A DNA stretch of 64,000 bases from Woronichinia naegeliana WA131 (GCA_025370055.1 CP073041.1:1054001-1118000), one strand, 5' to 3'. Shown: positions 9,762 through 20,594, numbered from the stretch's first letter. Notes: generated from the sequence alone by a model not told the origin. Numbers and translations are program-made.

Positions 9762-10126
9762 CTGCTTTCTCTCTTCTTAATGCAATGGTTTTGAGGCATT
9801 CTACCCTATTTTCGTGCATTCTAGCGGTTCTTAATTCGCCTACTATTTTTCTCCGTAAAGGTTTCAGCTTTTTTCAGCAAGCCCTACTTATGCTAAATCT
9901 GTTGTGGGATTACAGCGAGTCCTAGATATTTTCTGGATGGTTCATAACTTTGTTCGCAGCCATTTTACTACTAGTAGTCTAAGGCGTAAGTTAAGATACT
10001 ATTATTAGGCAACCGATAAAAAGATAAATATAGCCCGTATTTCGTACTAGTTTTGAAAAAATAAAAATAGATTCAAAAATGGCTACAGAATAGTTAAAAT
10101 AAAAAAGCTAATAAACCCAAGAGAAA

Positions 10127-11739
10127 ATGACCCAATTAAACGTTAAAAATCTCGACCATTTAGGAATAATCGCGGCGATAGTTGATGAACTAGGTCTAGT
10201 GGATTATATCAATGAACAACTAGGAGAAAATGACCGTGCTAAAATCAGTGCGGGTCTGGTAGTGAAAGCGATGATTCTCAATGGCTTAGGCTTTATCAAC
10301 TCTCCTTTATATTTGTTCAGTCGTTTTTTTGAAGATAAACCAGTAGAACATCTTTTAGGAAAAGGAATAAAAGCCAGCGACCTGAATGATGACCGTTTAG
10401 GGAGAGTCTTAGATTTAATCTTTATGGCCGGCATCAGCCGTTTGTTTCTCGGAATTTGTCTAAAAGCCGTAGAAATCTTCAAAATAGTGATGAAAAGTTC
10501 CCATTTAGACTCCAGTTCATTATCGGTACAAGGGGAATATAAATTATCGGTGGAGAGAGAAGACAAAGAAAGCCAAATAATCCATATCACTCATGGCTAT
10601 TCAAAGGATAAGCGACCAGACTTGAAACAATTTGTCTTGAATCTAGTCTGTTGGGGGGATGGCGACATTCCCGCTTTTCTCGAATTAGGAGATGGCAATC
10701 AAAGTGATAAAAAAGAGTTTGCTAAACTCTTGAAAAAGTTCAATGAGCAGTGGCAATTCGATGGTTTGTATATAGCAGATTCAGCCTTATACAGTGCCGA
10801 TAACTTGCAAAAGTTAACCGGCATATACTGGTTATGTTCTGTGCCGAAAACGATTAGAGAAGTGCAGGATGTGGTCAGTCAATTAGCCTCGGAGCAATTC
10901 ATCACAACTGATTTAGAGGGCTATCGTCTTACCTCCTTAGAAAGTGAATATGGGGGAGTCAAACAACGTTGGATAGTGGTAGATAGCGAGCAAAAAAAGC
11001 TTTAGACCTCAAACAACTGACGAAGAAGACAGAGAAAGCAACGGCTCAAGCTCAAAGACAATTAGAACAATTACAGCGTCAGGAATTTGCTTGTCGGGAG
11101 GATGCTTTAACCGCCCTGAGCCGATGGGAGAAGAGTTTAGAATGGCATCTTCTTCAAGACCTAACTGTCGTCGAAAAATGTCATTACGGTCATCGAGGTA
11201 AACCCCGTCCCCATGAACAGCCCATTCGTCGTAGCTATCATGCCCAAGCCACTTTCAGCCTCAATAGTGCGAAAGTTCAAGCTTCAGAGCGGGCAGCAGG
11301 ACGTTTTGTCTTGGCGACGAATCAGCTAGATGGAGACTCTTTGAGCGATGAGCAACTGCTTGTCCACTACAAGCAACAGCAAGGGGTAGAGCGAGGTTTT
11401 CGCTTCCTTAAAGACCCTCTGTTTTTGGCGTCCAGTGTTTTTCTCAAAACCCCTGAGCGGATTATGGCATTGAGTTTCATCATGGTGTTGTGTTTACTGG
11501 TGTACAGCTTGGGACAACGTAAACTGAGACTGGCTCTGGCAGAGCAGGAGGAGACTGTGCCTAATCAGTTGGGAAAGCCGACTCAGCGTCCGACACTGCG
11601 TTGGATTTTTCAGACTTTGAGGGGGATTCATTGGGTTGTACTGGATAATTGTCCCCAAATAATCAATCTAACGCTTGAGCGAGAGAGGATTTTGCGCTTT
11701 TTTGGGGCTACTACTTGTCAGTATTATCTTTTGTCATAA
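10127..11739 (+). CDS. IS-I transposase (IS1634 type), two frames
   Basis: IS1634/IS4-like DDE transposase of about 537 residues if joined. The first frame, 10127-11005, starts MTQLNVKNLDHLG; it has SSLSVQGEY, and DGLYIADSALYS (Asp). It stops after SEQKKL. The second frame continues ALDLKQLTKKTEKAT and reaches 11739, with the Glu-bearing QQGVERGFRFLKDPLF. The overlap contains A AAA AAG in the right register (10993-10999), so a -1 shift restores one protein. A typical terminus, CGGAATGTGGG, lies at 11776-11786. The left end of the element was not recognised between 9971 and 10126. Confidence 0.75.
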
Positions 11740-12278
11740 TGACTTTTCTTATTTTCTTTGTTCTTTTTTTATGTACGGAATGTGGGATATAGGTATATAG
11801 GTATATAGGAGAAAAAGTCATGCCCCGATTAGCCCCCAAAGAGTTAAAGTTGGAAGCAAAAGAACGAGAACATCTAGAAAAACTGATAAATCGTCATACA
11901 ACAGAGCAGCAAATTGCCTTAAGGGCAAAAATAGTGCTTCTGGCAGATGAGGGAGAAAATAATCGAGAAATTGCTAGAAAATTAAAAATCAGCCGAAAAA
12001 TGGCAAGTCAATGGAGAGAAAGATGGATAGCAGGACAGAAAAGTGAAATAGAAATAACAGAAAGAATCAAAGATGCTGAACGTAGTGGAGCACCCGCCAA
12101 GTTTAAACGCGAACAAATCTTGAAGTTGTTCAAATTAGCCTGTGATGACCCAAAGAATTATGAGCGTCCGATAAGTCACTGGACAGGACGAGAATTAGCC
12201 GAGGAATTAGTAAAGCAAGGAATAGTGGAAAGTATATCTCCTCGACAGGTAGGAAGATTATTGGAAGAAGCAGATATT

Positions 12279-13727
12279 CATTGGTGTCAACTTAAGCCAA
12301 AATGCCTACTCACAAAAGATTAGCCTAAAAGCAGGCGGAAGTAAGAGTAGGCTGAAAAAAAGGTTAGTATATAAAAAAGTGAGCAAAAAACAAATGGCAA
12401 GACAACATCCTCGGAGAAAAGGAAACCCAGACTTACGTCGTAAGACAAATCAGCCAGGGGTAGAAATCCCTGAAATAACAAAAGAGTTGTTTGAATTACT
12501 AGAACCCACAATGTTTACACCATTAAAATATTTACAGGGAACTCATGAGAAAATGATGAGAGATAGGGTGTTAAATTTACCAGTAATGGTGGCATTAGTG
12601 TTAAGTATAGTGTATCGTCAAATAGCGGGTATAAGTGAAGCGGTAAGACTGTTAGAGGAAGAGGGATTGCTATGGGTAGCATCATTAAAAGTAAGCAAAC
12701 AGGCAGTATCAAAAAGAATGATGAATGTGCCAGCCGAAATATTTGCAATATTACTAAAAGGAGTGTTAGAAAAAGCAGCCGAAAAAGGGAAGAAGCTCCA
12801 AGTAGGAGAAAAATGGGAAAAAATAAGAGAAAAGTTTAGTGCAGTGTGGATAGCAGATGGCTAAACGCTAGAGCAGATAAGGAAAAATATGAAAATAAGT
12901 AAAGAAGAAAAGAGTAAATTGGGGGGTAAAATAATGATGGTAGTGGAAGCCTTTACCCAAAGACCCGTTACTTTATGGTACACAGAAAATGATAAATCAA
13001 ATGATAAAATATGGTGTAAAGAATTGGCAGCTAAATTACCAGAAAATGGTTTAATTCTCGTAGATATGGGATTTTTTAGCTTTGTGTGGTTTGATTTGTT
13101 AACAGAAGCTAAAAAGTTTTTTCTAACCAGATTTAGAGCGGGTACATCTTACAAAACCAAACAAGTATTGTCTCAAGGTAGTCATTACAGAGATGAGATT
13201 ATCATTATGGGAAATTACCGTTCTAATCCTTGCAAGCATCCGGTGAGATTAGTCTCAGTATTATGGGGAACAATCTGGTATCAGTATTTAACAAATGTGT
13301 TGTCTCCCGAACAACTGTCCGCCGAAGAGGTCTGTGATTTATATCGAAGACGATGGACAATCGAAGAAGCCTTTTTATTAACGAAAAGACTTTTAGGACT
13401 AGCCTATTTATGGGTAGGGAATAAGAATGGTGTCCAAATCCAGATTATTTGCACTTTGATTTTCTATACGGTCTTAAATCAATTGGTAGGGGAAGTGGCG
13501 ATTGCTCTAAATCAACCGAAAGAAAAAATCTCAGTAGAGATGGTGTTTCGGAGTCTATACTATGTAGCGAAGGCTATTGCTAGAGGAGAAAAGCCTGATA
13601 CAGTAACCTATCTGGCTGAACGTGCTAAGTTATTTGGTTTGGTCAAAGCTGAGAGAAAGCGACATCGAGAAAAGGCCGCTCTCAATCAACAAATTTGGGA
13701 ACCCATTCCTTTAAGTTGACACGGATG
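12279..13727 (+). mobile_element. IS-K (IS4 type), 1449 bp
   Basis: Ends CATTGGTGTCAACTTAA (left) and its inverted partner with two mismatches (right, ending 13727). The same ends bound the 576-bp element at 1579-2154. No target duplication is visible here, consistent with a small deletion in the host IS-J. Confidence 0.75.
12379..13719 (+). pseudogene. IS-K transposase (IS4 type) with one in-frame stop
   Basis: IS4-type DDE transposase. The two pieces (12379-12864 and 12889-13719) are in the same frame, separated only by TAA at 12862-12864 in the motif WIADG-stop-TLEQIRK, where relatives have ADGS/TTLE; a single C-to-A change in a TCA codon would explain it. Other blocks: LILVDMGFFSFVWFD (Asp) and LYRRRWTIEEAFLLTKRLLGL (YREK-type Glu). 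About 446 codons in total. Confidence 0.75.
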
Positions 13728-14120
13728 TTCCCCCCGAAGCCAATGCAGAATTCGTCTGTTGCATGGAAAATGTGCTGAATATTTACAAACGTCCTTATGA
13801 CCCCAAGCATCCCGTAGTTTGCTTTGACGAAACCAACAAACAATTGGTCAAGGAGAACAAAACGCCCTTAGTTGCCGAATTAGGACAGGTAGAAAGGTAT
13901 GACTACGAATATGAACGGAATGGGGTGAGCAATTTGTTTATGTTTTCTGAACCCCTAGCTGGATGGCGACACGTAGAAGTAACCGAACGTCGTACTAAAA
14001 AAGATTATGCTCATCAACTGAAATCTCTGGTCGATATTTATCATCCAGAAGCCGAAAAGATAACACTTATTCACGACAACCCGAATACCAATGTTCCCTA
14101 TGCCTTATATGAGACCTTTG

Positions 14121-14296
14121 AAGGGTGCGACCTTTAGTTGATAAAAGCTGTTGTAATCAGGGTTCTACAGGGAACCCATATTGATCAAGTTTTGCCCAAA
14201 ATTGACTCCATCGTTCCTTGGTCAATACCAAAGCTCGTAGGCTCAAAATAATTCCTGCTCCTTTTTCCTTCCATCGCATCCCTGAACAACATAATC
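14121..14296 (-). mobile_element. IS-E end fragment (ISKra4 type)
   Basis: 176 bases matching the right terminal part of IS-E (25008-25184, inverted): begins GGGTGCGACCTTTAGTTGAT and continues through the last codons of that transposase. It truncates IS-J on its left and is truncated by IS-F on its right. Confidence 0.8.
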
Positions 14297-14956
14297 CAGC
14301 AATTCCAAATTCAGAATGTAGTCAAAGATACAAAAGGCTCGATGTATTTACTGGCAAGGGTTTTGCTATGAAAATTGCCAATTAATCAACTAGGAAGAAT
14401 TCGAGACAGCGAGAGAAACTGAGTCGTCAAGCATAAAATCTAAAAGATGATGCCAGCTTTCAAAGAACAGATATTTGGTCAAAGAGAGAATATCTTGAAA
14501 GAATCCCTTACGAGTGCCGCGTTGGACGCGAATTCTCTGGTAACGTTCATCAACCAAACCTAAAACCGTGTGCAAGAGAAAAGCCAGCAAATTCAGGGTA
14601 AGCAAAACAGAGGCGAGGTGTTGTTTACCATGCCCAAAATTATGCTCTAAGTGATAGCCTCGATTTTTGAGAATATTGTGATTCTCGTTCTCAGTACGCC
14701 AACGAGTCCGTCCAGCACGACAGACATCAAGAACGATGTGAGGGGTGAGAAAATGATTGGTAATCCAACTATTGTGATAAAGAAGTTGAGCATCGGATTC
14801 GCGGTGGATTTTTAGCTCACACCAGTTAACCAACAAAGCAGGCTGTTGGTCTCGCAGGGGAATCTGATTGAGATAACGGCAGTGCCAAATCTCGAAATAC
14901 TTCCCATTCCAACGTCGGTGTTGAGTGGTTTTGACTTCTCCATTAGCTTCTAAATA

Positions 14957-16643
14957 GGGCTTGCTGAAAAAAGCTGAGACCTTTACGGAGAAAAATAGTA
15001 GGCGAATTAAGAACCGCTAGAATGCACGAAAATAGGGTAGAATGCCTCAAAACCATTGCATTAAGAAGAGAGAAAGCAGATGTACCGAAAGCAACAGTAC
15101 TCAATTGAAACACCAGAAAACTTGAAAAATCTGTTCGGCGGGCAGTTAGACGAAGAAAATCGTTGGATAGAAATGTCAAAAATGATTCCCTGGGAAGAAT
15201 ATGAGGAAGAATATGCAAAAAACTTCACAGAAAAAAAAGGAGCCCCAGCCAAATCATTTAGAATGGCATTAGGAGCATTAATTATCAAAGAAATTTCAGG
15301 AAAAAGTGACAGAGAAACAGTAGAACAAATAAAAGAGAACCCTTATTTACAGTACTTTATAGGAATGGAAAGCTATAGTAGCAAAGAAGCATTTAATGCG
15401 TCAATGATGGTTCATTTTCGTAAAAAAATAGGAATGGAATTAATAAATAAAATTAATAAAGAAATAGAAAAAAAGCGACGGGTGTAGCGTCAGAAAAAAA
15501 AGAAAATGAAGGAAAGTTATTGTTAGATGCGACTTGTACACCAGCAGATATAAAATATCCAACGGATATAGGAATATTGAATGATGCCAGAGAAAAAACA
15601 GAAAAAATAATAGATAAGCTGTATGAAGAAATAAAAGAGAAAAGGAAAGAAAAGCCGAGGACTTATAGGGAAGTGGCAAGAAAAGAGTACTTAGCCATAG
15701 CAAAAAAACGTCGTGTGTCAAAAAAAGAAAGAAGAAAAGGAACAAAAAAACAACTAGGATATATAAAAAGAAACTTGTCTCATATAGAAAAAATGATAGA
15801 AGAGGGAGCAAAGTTAGAAAAACTAACGAAAAAAGAGCAAGAAGAGCTTGTAACGATAGGAAAAGTGTATGAGCAACAGTTAGAAATGTATGAAAAAAAG
15901 ACAAATAAAGTAGAAAACAGAATTGTGAGTGTAAGCCAACCTCTCGTGCGTCCAATAGTGCGTGGAAAAGCGGGAAAAGCAGTAGAGTTTGGAGCTAAAA
16001 TATCGGCAAGTAATGTGAATGGCTTTGTCTTCTTAGACAAATTAAGTTGGGATAATTACAACGAATCGGGAGATTTACAAGCGCGAATAGAAGAATATAA
16101 AAGGGAAACAGGATGTTATCCGGAATCGGTTCATGTGGATAAAATCTATCGAACAAAAGCGAATCGAGCTTATTGTAAAGAAAGGGATATAAGAATGAGT
16201 GGTCCCCGATTGGGAAGACCGCCGAAAGAGGTGAGCAAAGAAAAAAAGAAAGAGGCACGCTCAGATGAAAGAGTGCGTAATGCCATTGAGGGTAAATTCG
16301 GACAGGGAAAGAGGAAATTTAGTCTTGGTCGAGTGATGGCCAAACTACCTGAGACCTCGGAAACGGTAATTGCGATGAACTTTTTGGTAATGAATCTTTC
16401 TACTCTACTTCAGAAGACAAAAAGTAAAAAGTTGTAGAGTCGTTTTTCTTGTGAAAAATGGTGTTAATTTTCCTCTCTTTTGTGAGGAGTGATTTGTGTT
16501 GACCTTTTTAGACAGAAAGGAACAATAGATTAAACAAAATCTGTATTTTGATTTGTTTCCATAAGGATAAGTTATCTATGCTTTTTCAGTCCATACTTCC
16601 CTAACCCACATTTCTTTCGTTTTTTGACTTTTTCAGCAAGCCC
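14957..16643 (+). mobile_element. IS-C copy B (IS5 type), complete, 1687 bp
   Basis: Ends GGGCTTGCTGAAAAA/TTTTTCAGCAAGCCC, flanked by a 6-bp duplication TAAATA (14951-14956, 16644-16649). Inserted in IS-F, 28 bp from IS-A copy 2. Confidence 0.92.
15080..16437 (+). CDS. IS-C transposase (IS5 type), two frames joined by -1 frameshift
   Basis: Frame 1 starts MYRKQQYSIETPENLKNLFGG and ends KEIEKKRRV at 15487; the DUF772-like N-terminal domain of IS5-type transposases includes RMALGALIIKEISGKSDRETVEQI. Frame 2 is entered by a -1 shift at A AAA AAG (15469-15475) and reads ATGVASEKKENEGKLLLDATCTPADIKYP (first Asp in LLDATCTPAD) through VHVDKIYRTKANRAYCKERDIR (second Asp) to ERVRNAIEGKFGQGKRKF (Glu) and the stop at 16437. 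Together about 452 residues. The A7/A8 runs differ from copy A but the sum is the same, which argues for selected slippage. Confidence 0.85.
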
Positions 16644-16671
16644 TAAATAGTTTAACCATTCATAGAGTGTG

Positions 16672-18273
16672 CTGACTTTTCCCGTTAAGTGCGGATTGCA
16701 AGCTGCCAGCCTTGGCAAAGGTCATGCAACTTCAACCAACCGCGCCAAAGGACTTGGATACCGAGAGGAGTTTTACGACGATGTTCAAGATAACCACCAA
16801 GAAAAGCAACAGACTCGACAGCCCAAGCAACAGTCAAAATAGGGGGAAGTTTTTGAGAGGCGGCTGCTTTTAACACCTGAAGTTGAAGAGGATTAAGAAT
16901 TTCAATCGCGAGAGCATCGGGCTGGGTACGATGAAGATAAGTAACGTGTAAAAGTTCAACAGCAATGACACTTAAAAAACCCAAAAGAGTTTTCATTCCA
17001 TCAGAGGCAAGTCGATAACGCTCACTCTGACAACCAGACTTAAGGACTTTATGAAATTCTTCAACCCGCCATCGGTAGGTGTACCAACGAAGAATAGTGA
17101 CAGCCATCTCAATAGTCTCAACAACTTCTGTAGTCAGAAGCATCCAAGATAAAGGAGTTTCGCCTTCGGGACAATCGATTTCTGTCGCATAAACAGCATA
17201 GACATTCAACGGGTCACGATTATCAAAACGATAGGGAGTTCGTAGATTAACTGAGCAAAATCGGACGGCAAGCTTAACCTTCCGTGCTTTTCTTTTTCCT
17301 GTACTCGGAATCTCGATTTCTTGATGAAAACGAATCGGTTCTGATTCCAAATGTTGCCAAAGTCGTTCACTATTTTTGTCTAAACTACGATTATGAGACG
17401 CTCTGACCAGCACTCCTGTATGCTTGAGTTGACGCACTGAGTCAAAGACTTCTGAAACATCTCCTTCTCTGTCAAATACATGAATTACCCTCGTTGAACT
17501 TTCTACCTGTTTCTCACAGGTGTTTAGAGCCTCTACCCATTTGTAGGATTCTTTTTCCTCAAATGGTCTTTGACGAGCTGCTTTTCTTTGTTCTTTCTGT
17601 CTTTCTTTTTTCTGCTTCGCCGTTTCATCTGTTGGGGGCTTTTCTTTTACCTCCCTATTCCACAGTTTTTGCCATAATAAACCTAATACTTGTCCTTTTT
17701 CTGGCTCAATTGCTAAAGCACTATGCAGTATTAATCCATTCCCTCCTTTTCCAGTCGGCCCATACCCTTCCCTTTTTTCCTTGATATTGCGATAATCTAA
17801 GAAGGTCGTATCTCCGACTGATAGCATTATCTTATATTCTTCTACGGCGGCAGTTGTCATTTCACAGTGCGGCTCTATTATCTTGACAAAGTCTGTTTTC
17901 GGATTCCCAAAAATTCATAGGCCCTCTTTAACTCGTTTCCTCCCTTAAACACTTCTGATAAGGCTTTTCCAAACCCCTCACTTAACTTTTTCCCAATCGA
18001 GAAGGCACGATTGTTTAGCCTCTCGTCTCCCAATTCACAACTGGCAAAGTTTTTTGTCCACCATTCCAACATTTTTTGACCTGCCCTTTAAGATTTTCTC
18101 CATTTTACAGTCTCATACTCCCTTCATCCTTTGTTTTTGAAATTTGAACGATAAGCGGGATGATGGCTTCAGAATATTTTTTTCCTGTCAAGAGAATCAT
18201 TACTCAAACCCTTGCCAGATAAAGCCTCTAGAAGTTTGCATTGCTGGATTTTGGACTTAACGGGAAAAGTCAG
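16672..18273 (-). mobile_element. IS-A copy 2 (Tn5-like IS4 type), complete, 1602 bp
   Basis: Perfect 19-bp inverted ends CTGACTTTTCCCGTTAAGT, flanked by a 10-bp duplication ATAGAGTGTG (16662-16671, 18274-18283). Inserted in IS-F. Confidence 0.95.
16685..18072 (-). CDS. IS-A transposase (Tn5-like), two frames with T TTG GGA shift site
   Basis: The short first frame (18072-17878, MLEWWTKNFASCELGDERLNN) is the Tn5-type N-terminal DNA-binding domain. It stops 64 codons on, but a -1 shift at T TTG GGA (17911-17905, minus strand) enters the long frame as NPKTDFVKIIEPHCEMTTAAVEEYK, matching Tn5-like proteins. The long frame has GDTTFLDYRN (Asp), VFDREGD (Asp) and YRWRVEEFHKVLK (Glu) and ends at 16685. 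The joined product has about 461 residues. The same split is present in copy 3, so the copies seem to spread with it. Confidence 0.85.
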
Positions 18274-18484
18274 ATAGAGTGTGGGATGAGAAGTCGGTAA
18301 ACAGACGAAGATAAAGTTGAAATCGTGGTCGAGACAGTGCTGACAAGTGGGCTGACGACTGTACAAGTCATCCCCTAGCAGAGTTATCTTCTGTCCCGCA
18401 AACAAACTAGCATGGTTACTTATCCAACGTTTCGCCGCATTTTGCTCACAATCTTGCTTTTCAGAACCGTCTTGAGGGGTAATA

Positions 18485-19615
18485 TACTGAACACGGTCAC
18501 AAGTTGCGAATTTAAAAAATAAGAGATAATATAGTAAAAATAGAAAAAGTAGTCAAGAGGCTGAGAAATGATTAAGTTAGAATTTACGGAAGAAGACAAA
18601 AGACTGTTGTCTTACGGTCGGTTTAATTACCCGCATCCTAGAGTACAGCTAAAGATGGAAGTTTTATGGTTAAAAAGTCAGGGATTATCTCATCAAAAAA
18701 TTGCTCAATTCGCAGGAGTTTCAGTAAATACGGTGACAAGCTATATCCGTGATTATCAAGAGGGCGGGATAGAAAAACTAAAAGAAATAAAATTTAATCG
18801 CCCGAAAAGCGAGTTAACAGAGCATCAAGGGACAATTGAGGCATATTTTGAGTCAAATCCACCAGCAAGAATAAATGAAGCAGTAAAAAGAATAGAAGAA
18901 TTAACGGGAATAAAAAGAAGTCCAACGCAAGTCAGAAAATTTTTAAAGTCAATAGGAATGAGGTTTCTAAAGGTGGGAACATTTGCATCAAAAGCAGATG
19001 TAGAAGCTCAGGATAGCTATAGAGAAAAAGAACTAGAACCAAGGCTAGAAGAGGCAAAAGCAGGAAAAAGGGCAGTTTTCTTTGTAGATGCCTCTCATTT
19101 TGTAATGGGAGCATTTGTAAATTTTATATGGTGCTTCAAGAGGATTTTTATTAAGTCACCATCAGGGAGAAAACGTTTTAATGTGTTAGGAGCATTAAAT
19201 GCAATTACCCATGAAGTAATTATGGTAACGAACAGTTCTTATATTACGGGAACTCAGGTTTGTGAACTCCTAGAAAAGATAGCAGAATTAGGACTATTAA
19301 TACCGATTACGTTGGTATTAGACAATGCTCGTTATCAAAAATGCCGAATTGTGCAGGAGTTGGCAGAATCATTAGGAATAGAGTTACTGTACTTACCTCC
19401 TTATTCTCCTAACTTGAATTTAATTGAAAGACTGTGGAAGTTTGTGAAGAAGAAGTGTTTATACGCAAAATATTATGAAGATTTTACGCAGTTTTCTGCA
19501 GCAATTTCAGGATGTCTTGAAGATGCTAACGTAAAATATAAGGAGGAGCTTGATTCTTTGCTCACCTTACGATTTCAACGCTTTGATAAATCTCAGATTA
19601 TGAACGTTTGAAGTA
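18485..19615 (+). mobile_element. IS-B copy 1 (IS630 type), 1131 bp
   Basis: Starts TACTGAACACGGTCAC and ends GAACGTTTGAAGTA, flanked by TA on each side (18483-18484, 19616-19617). Inserted in IS-F. Confidence 0.92.
18568..19611 (+). CDS. IS-B transposase (IS630 type), intact
   Basis: 347-residue IS630/Tc1-like transposase. N-terminal HTH block (LSHQKIAQFAGVSVNTVTSYIRDY, about residues 40-63) for end binding, then the DDE domain with AVFFVDASHFVMG (Asp), ITLVLDNARYQ (Asp) and NLIERLWKFVKKK (Glu). Single continuous frame, ATG at 18568. Nearly identical to the copies at 20894, 29705 and 53206, so recently active. Confidence 0.93.
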   Translation: MIKLEFTEEDKRLLSYGRFNYPHPRVQLKMEVLWLKSQGLSHQKIAQFAGVSVNTVTSYIRDYQEGGIEKLKEIKFNRPKSELTEHQGTIEAYFESNPPARINEAVKRIEELTGIKRSPTQVRKFLKSIGMRFLKVGTFASKADVEAQDSYREKELEPRLEEAKAGKRAVFFVDASHFVMGAFVNFIWCFKRIFIKSPSGRKRFNVLGALNAITHEVIMVTNSSYITGTQVCELLEKIAELGLLIPITLVLDNARYQKCRIVQELAESLGIELLYLPPYSPNLNLIERLWKFVKKKCLYAKYYEDFTQFSAAISGCLEDANVKYKEELDSLLTLRFQRFDKSQIMNV

Positions 19616-20260
19616 TAAATTCAGGGGGTAAGGAAAAAACTGATTCATGGTCTGGGGAAACAATCACGGGCAATAATGCCTGATGGAAGTAGGTGACTTT
19701 TCCCTGTTTTGACGTTTTGGTTGAACAGCATGGACAATTTACTTTTTCCGAACTGTAGTAATTTGTCCCATCCATTGCCACTAGAAGATTTCCCCTCAAT
19801 ATTTCATAGGCTTTCAAGAATCCCATGCTCCTCAATGCTTGGTAAATTAACCCAAACAAAGGGAATAGACTACTCGCTGCTACCCCATCCACAATGTTGC
19901 GAATCTGTTCTACTGTTGGTATTTTTTCTAGTCCAAACAAGCTCTGAGCATTATCTCGCCCACAACGGCTGTTAAGCTGACGTTGGTACTCTAAAAATGA
20001 CTCATTTTGCATAAAAAAGGCGGCAAATGCCCCCAGTATCGTCTCTCTTAGACTATATTTCGTTGCATTACTAACCGAACGGGGGTCATCTATCTTCCCA
20101 ATGACCTCGTTTAAACAGTGAACGATTCCGTCAAAACTTAGGTCGTTTACTTCCATCTTTCTCTCTGCAAAATCAGTAGACACTTTTCTCTTTATTCATA
20201 ACTTCCTATAGGTCAAAGTTTTTCTGTCTCTATTTATACCATTTGAATTTGGAATTGCTG

Positions 20261-20594
20261 CTGAATTTGTGTATCTAAGCGATCAATGTAGTCTAGCAAG
20301 ATTACAGTGGGATATTCTTGACCTAGAGCTTGCAATTGTTGAACAAATTGGCGCAATTCTTTCATAATCATGGTACGACACAGCTTCTCCCATACATCGT
20401 TCAGTCTTTTACCAATGTTAAGCTGTCACACATTGAGATTGTATAGTGATTTTTCTGAAAGCTCTGTAAAAAGAGGCTTAAGCCCCTTGCCTGTAGGTAT
20501 TTTAGATGATTAAAAACTTATCAAGACATAACTTTAAAAATTGCTTTAAGAATCTTGACTTTCTCCCCCCCTCATGTTAATTTACTCATAGTGA
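20261..20594. other. Flank between IS-F and the exported-protein gene
   Basis: On the minus strand, 20365-20261 encodes a truncated unknown frame, MIMKELRQFVQQLQALGQEYPTVILLDYIDRLDTQ, that runs into the IS-F end. It may be the N-terminus of a gene cut by IS-F; I do not recognise it. The rest (20366-20594) has no gene that I can support. Its last 80 bases, before the exported-protein start, recur at about 27480-27600. Confidence 0.4.

Larger units (their letters stand above)
7838..9884 (-). mobile_element. IS-C copy A (IS5 type), interrupted by an ISKra4-type fragment
   Basis: Ends GGGCTTGCTGAAAAA and TTTTTCAGCAAGCCC with a 6-bp target duplication TACTTA (7832-7837, 9885-9890). Length 2047 bp equals the 1687 bp of copy B plus a 353-bp insert and its 7-bp duplication. 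Confidence 0.9.
4420..9970 (+). mobile_element. IS-G (IS1-like) remnant carrying nested IS-H, IS-D and IS-C
   Basis: The left end (ACTGGTATCGTCTGA) matches the left end of the deletion derivative at 48785-49234. The element has been opened by IS-H at a TA (5061-5062) and by IS-C at TACTTA (7832-7837). Similarity to the other copy stops at about 9970, so the right end is lost next to IS-I. Confidence 0.75.
4564..9970 (+). pseudogene. IS-G transposase (IS1-like), broken in several pieces
   Basis: N-terminal piece 4564-5037 has a zinc-ribbon CPHC...CQEC followed by an HTH-like region (ARAFGYAKTTILNWEK), as in IS1-type InsA/InsB fusions. A TAG at 5035-5037 replaces the expected Trp codon of SEGWTIVLMERA. 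After removing IS-H the frame continues ERASRFIWHLKCGRKEQKLF (7439 onward). A frameshift occurs near 7610-7630, then the segment to NHVEAFNSAIRRYLAAFRRRTNTY continues across the IS-C insertion into AKSVVGLQRVLDIFWMVHNFVRSHFTT. Non-functional. Confidence 0.8.
11820..14120 (+). pseudogene. IS-J transposase (IS630 type), interrupted by IS-K and truncated
   Basis: Begins MPRLAPKELKLEAKE at 11820 with an AGGAG site 7 bases upstream. N-terminal HTH (NREIARKLKISRKMASQWRERW) and SPRQVGRLLEEADI run to 12278, where IS-K is inserted. The frame resumes PPEANAEFVCCMENVLNIYKRP (13730 onward) with the catalytic VVCFDETNKQL and ITLIHDNPNTN. About 15 codons seem lost at the insertion site. The 3' part, including the expected catalytic Glu, is replaced at 14121 by an IS-E end. 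Non-functional. Confidence 0.8.
14390..20183 (-). pseudogene. IS-F transposase, split into four by IS-B, IS-A and IS-C
   Basis: DDE-type transposase, family not recognised. Pieces in order: MSTDFAERKMEVNDLSFDG to PPEF (20183-19618); ITPQDGSEKQD to SHPTLY (about 18484-18274); EWLNY (16661-16650); LEANGEVKTTQHRRW to the stop (14950-14390). Removing the insertions gives 1356 bases, an exact 452 codons with no internal stop, so each junction is precise. Motifs: LLVAMDGTNYYSS (Asp), KITLLGDDLYSRQP (Asp), and TRWRTENENHNILKNRGYHLEHNFGHG (Glu). Three independent insertions in one transposase gene show that IS genes here act as safe targets. Confidence 0.85.
14297..20260 (-). mobile_element. IS-F (unassigned DDE element) hosting three other ISs
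   Basis: Inverted ends CAGCAATTCCAAATTCA (14297-14313) and the inverse ending at 20260. Three insertions lie inside: IS-C copy B (14957-16643), IS-A copy 2 (16672-18273) and IS-B copy 1 (18485-19615). Without them and their duplications (1693, 1612 and 1133 bases) the element is 1526 bp. Confidence 0.8.

Noticed and set aside
15440-15955. 171-codon minus-strand ORF rich in Phe and Leu
   Set aside because: Shadow of the Lys/Glu-rich IS-C transposase on the other strand.
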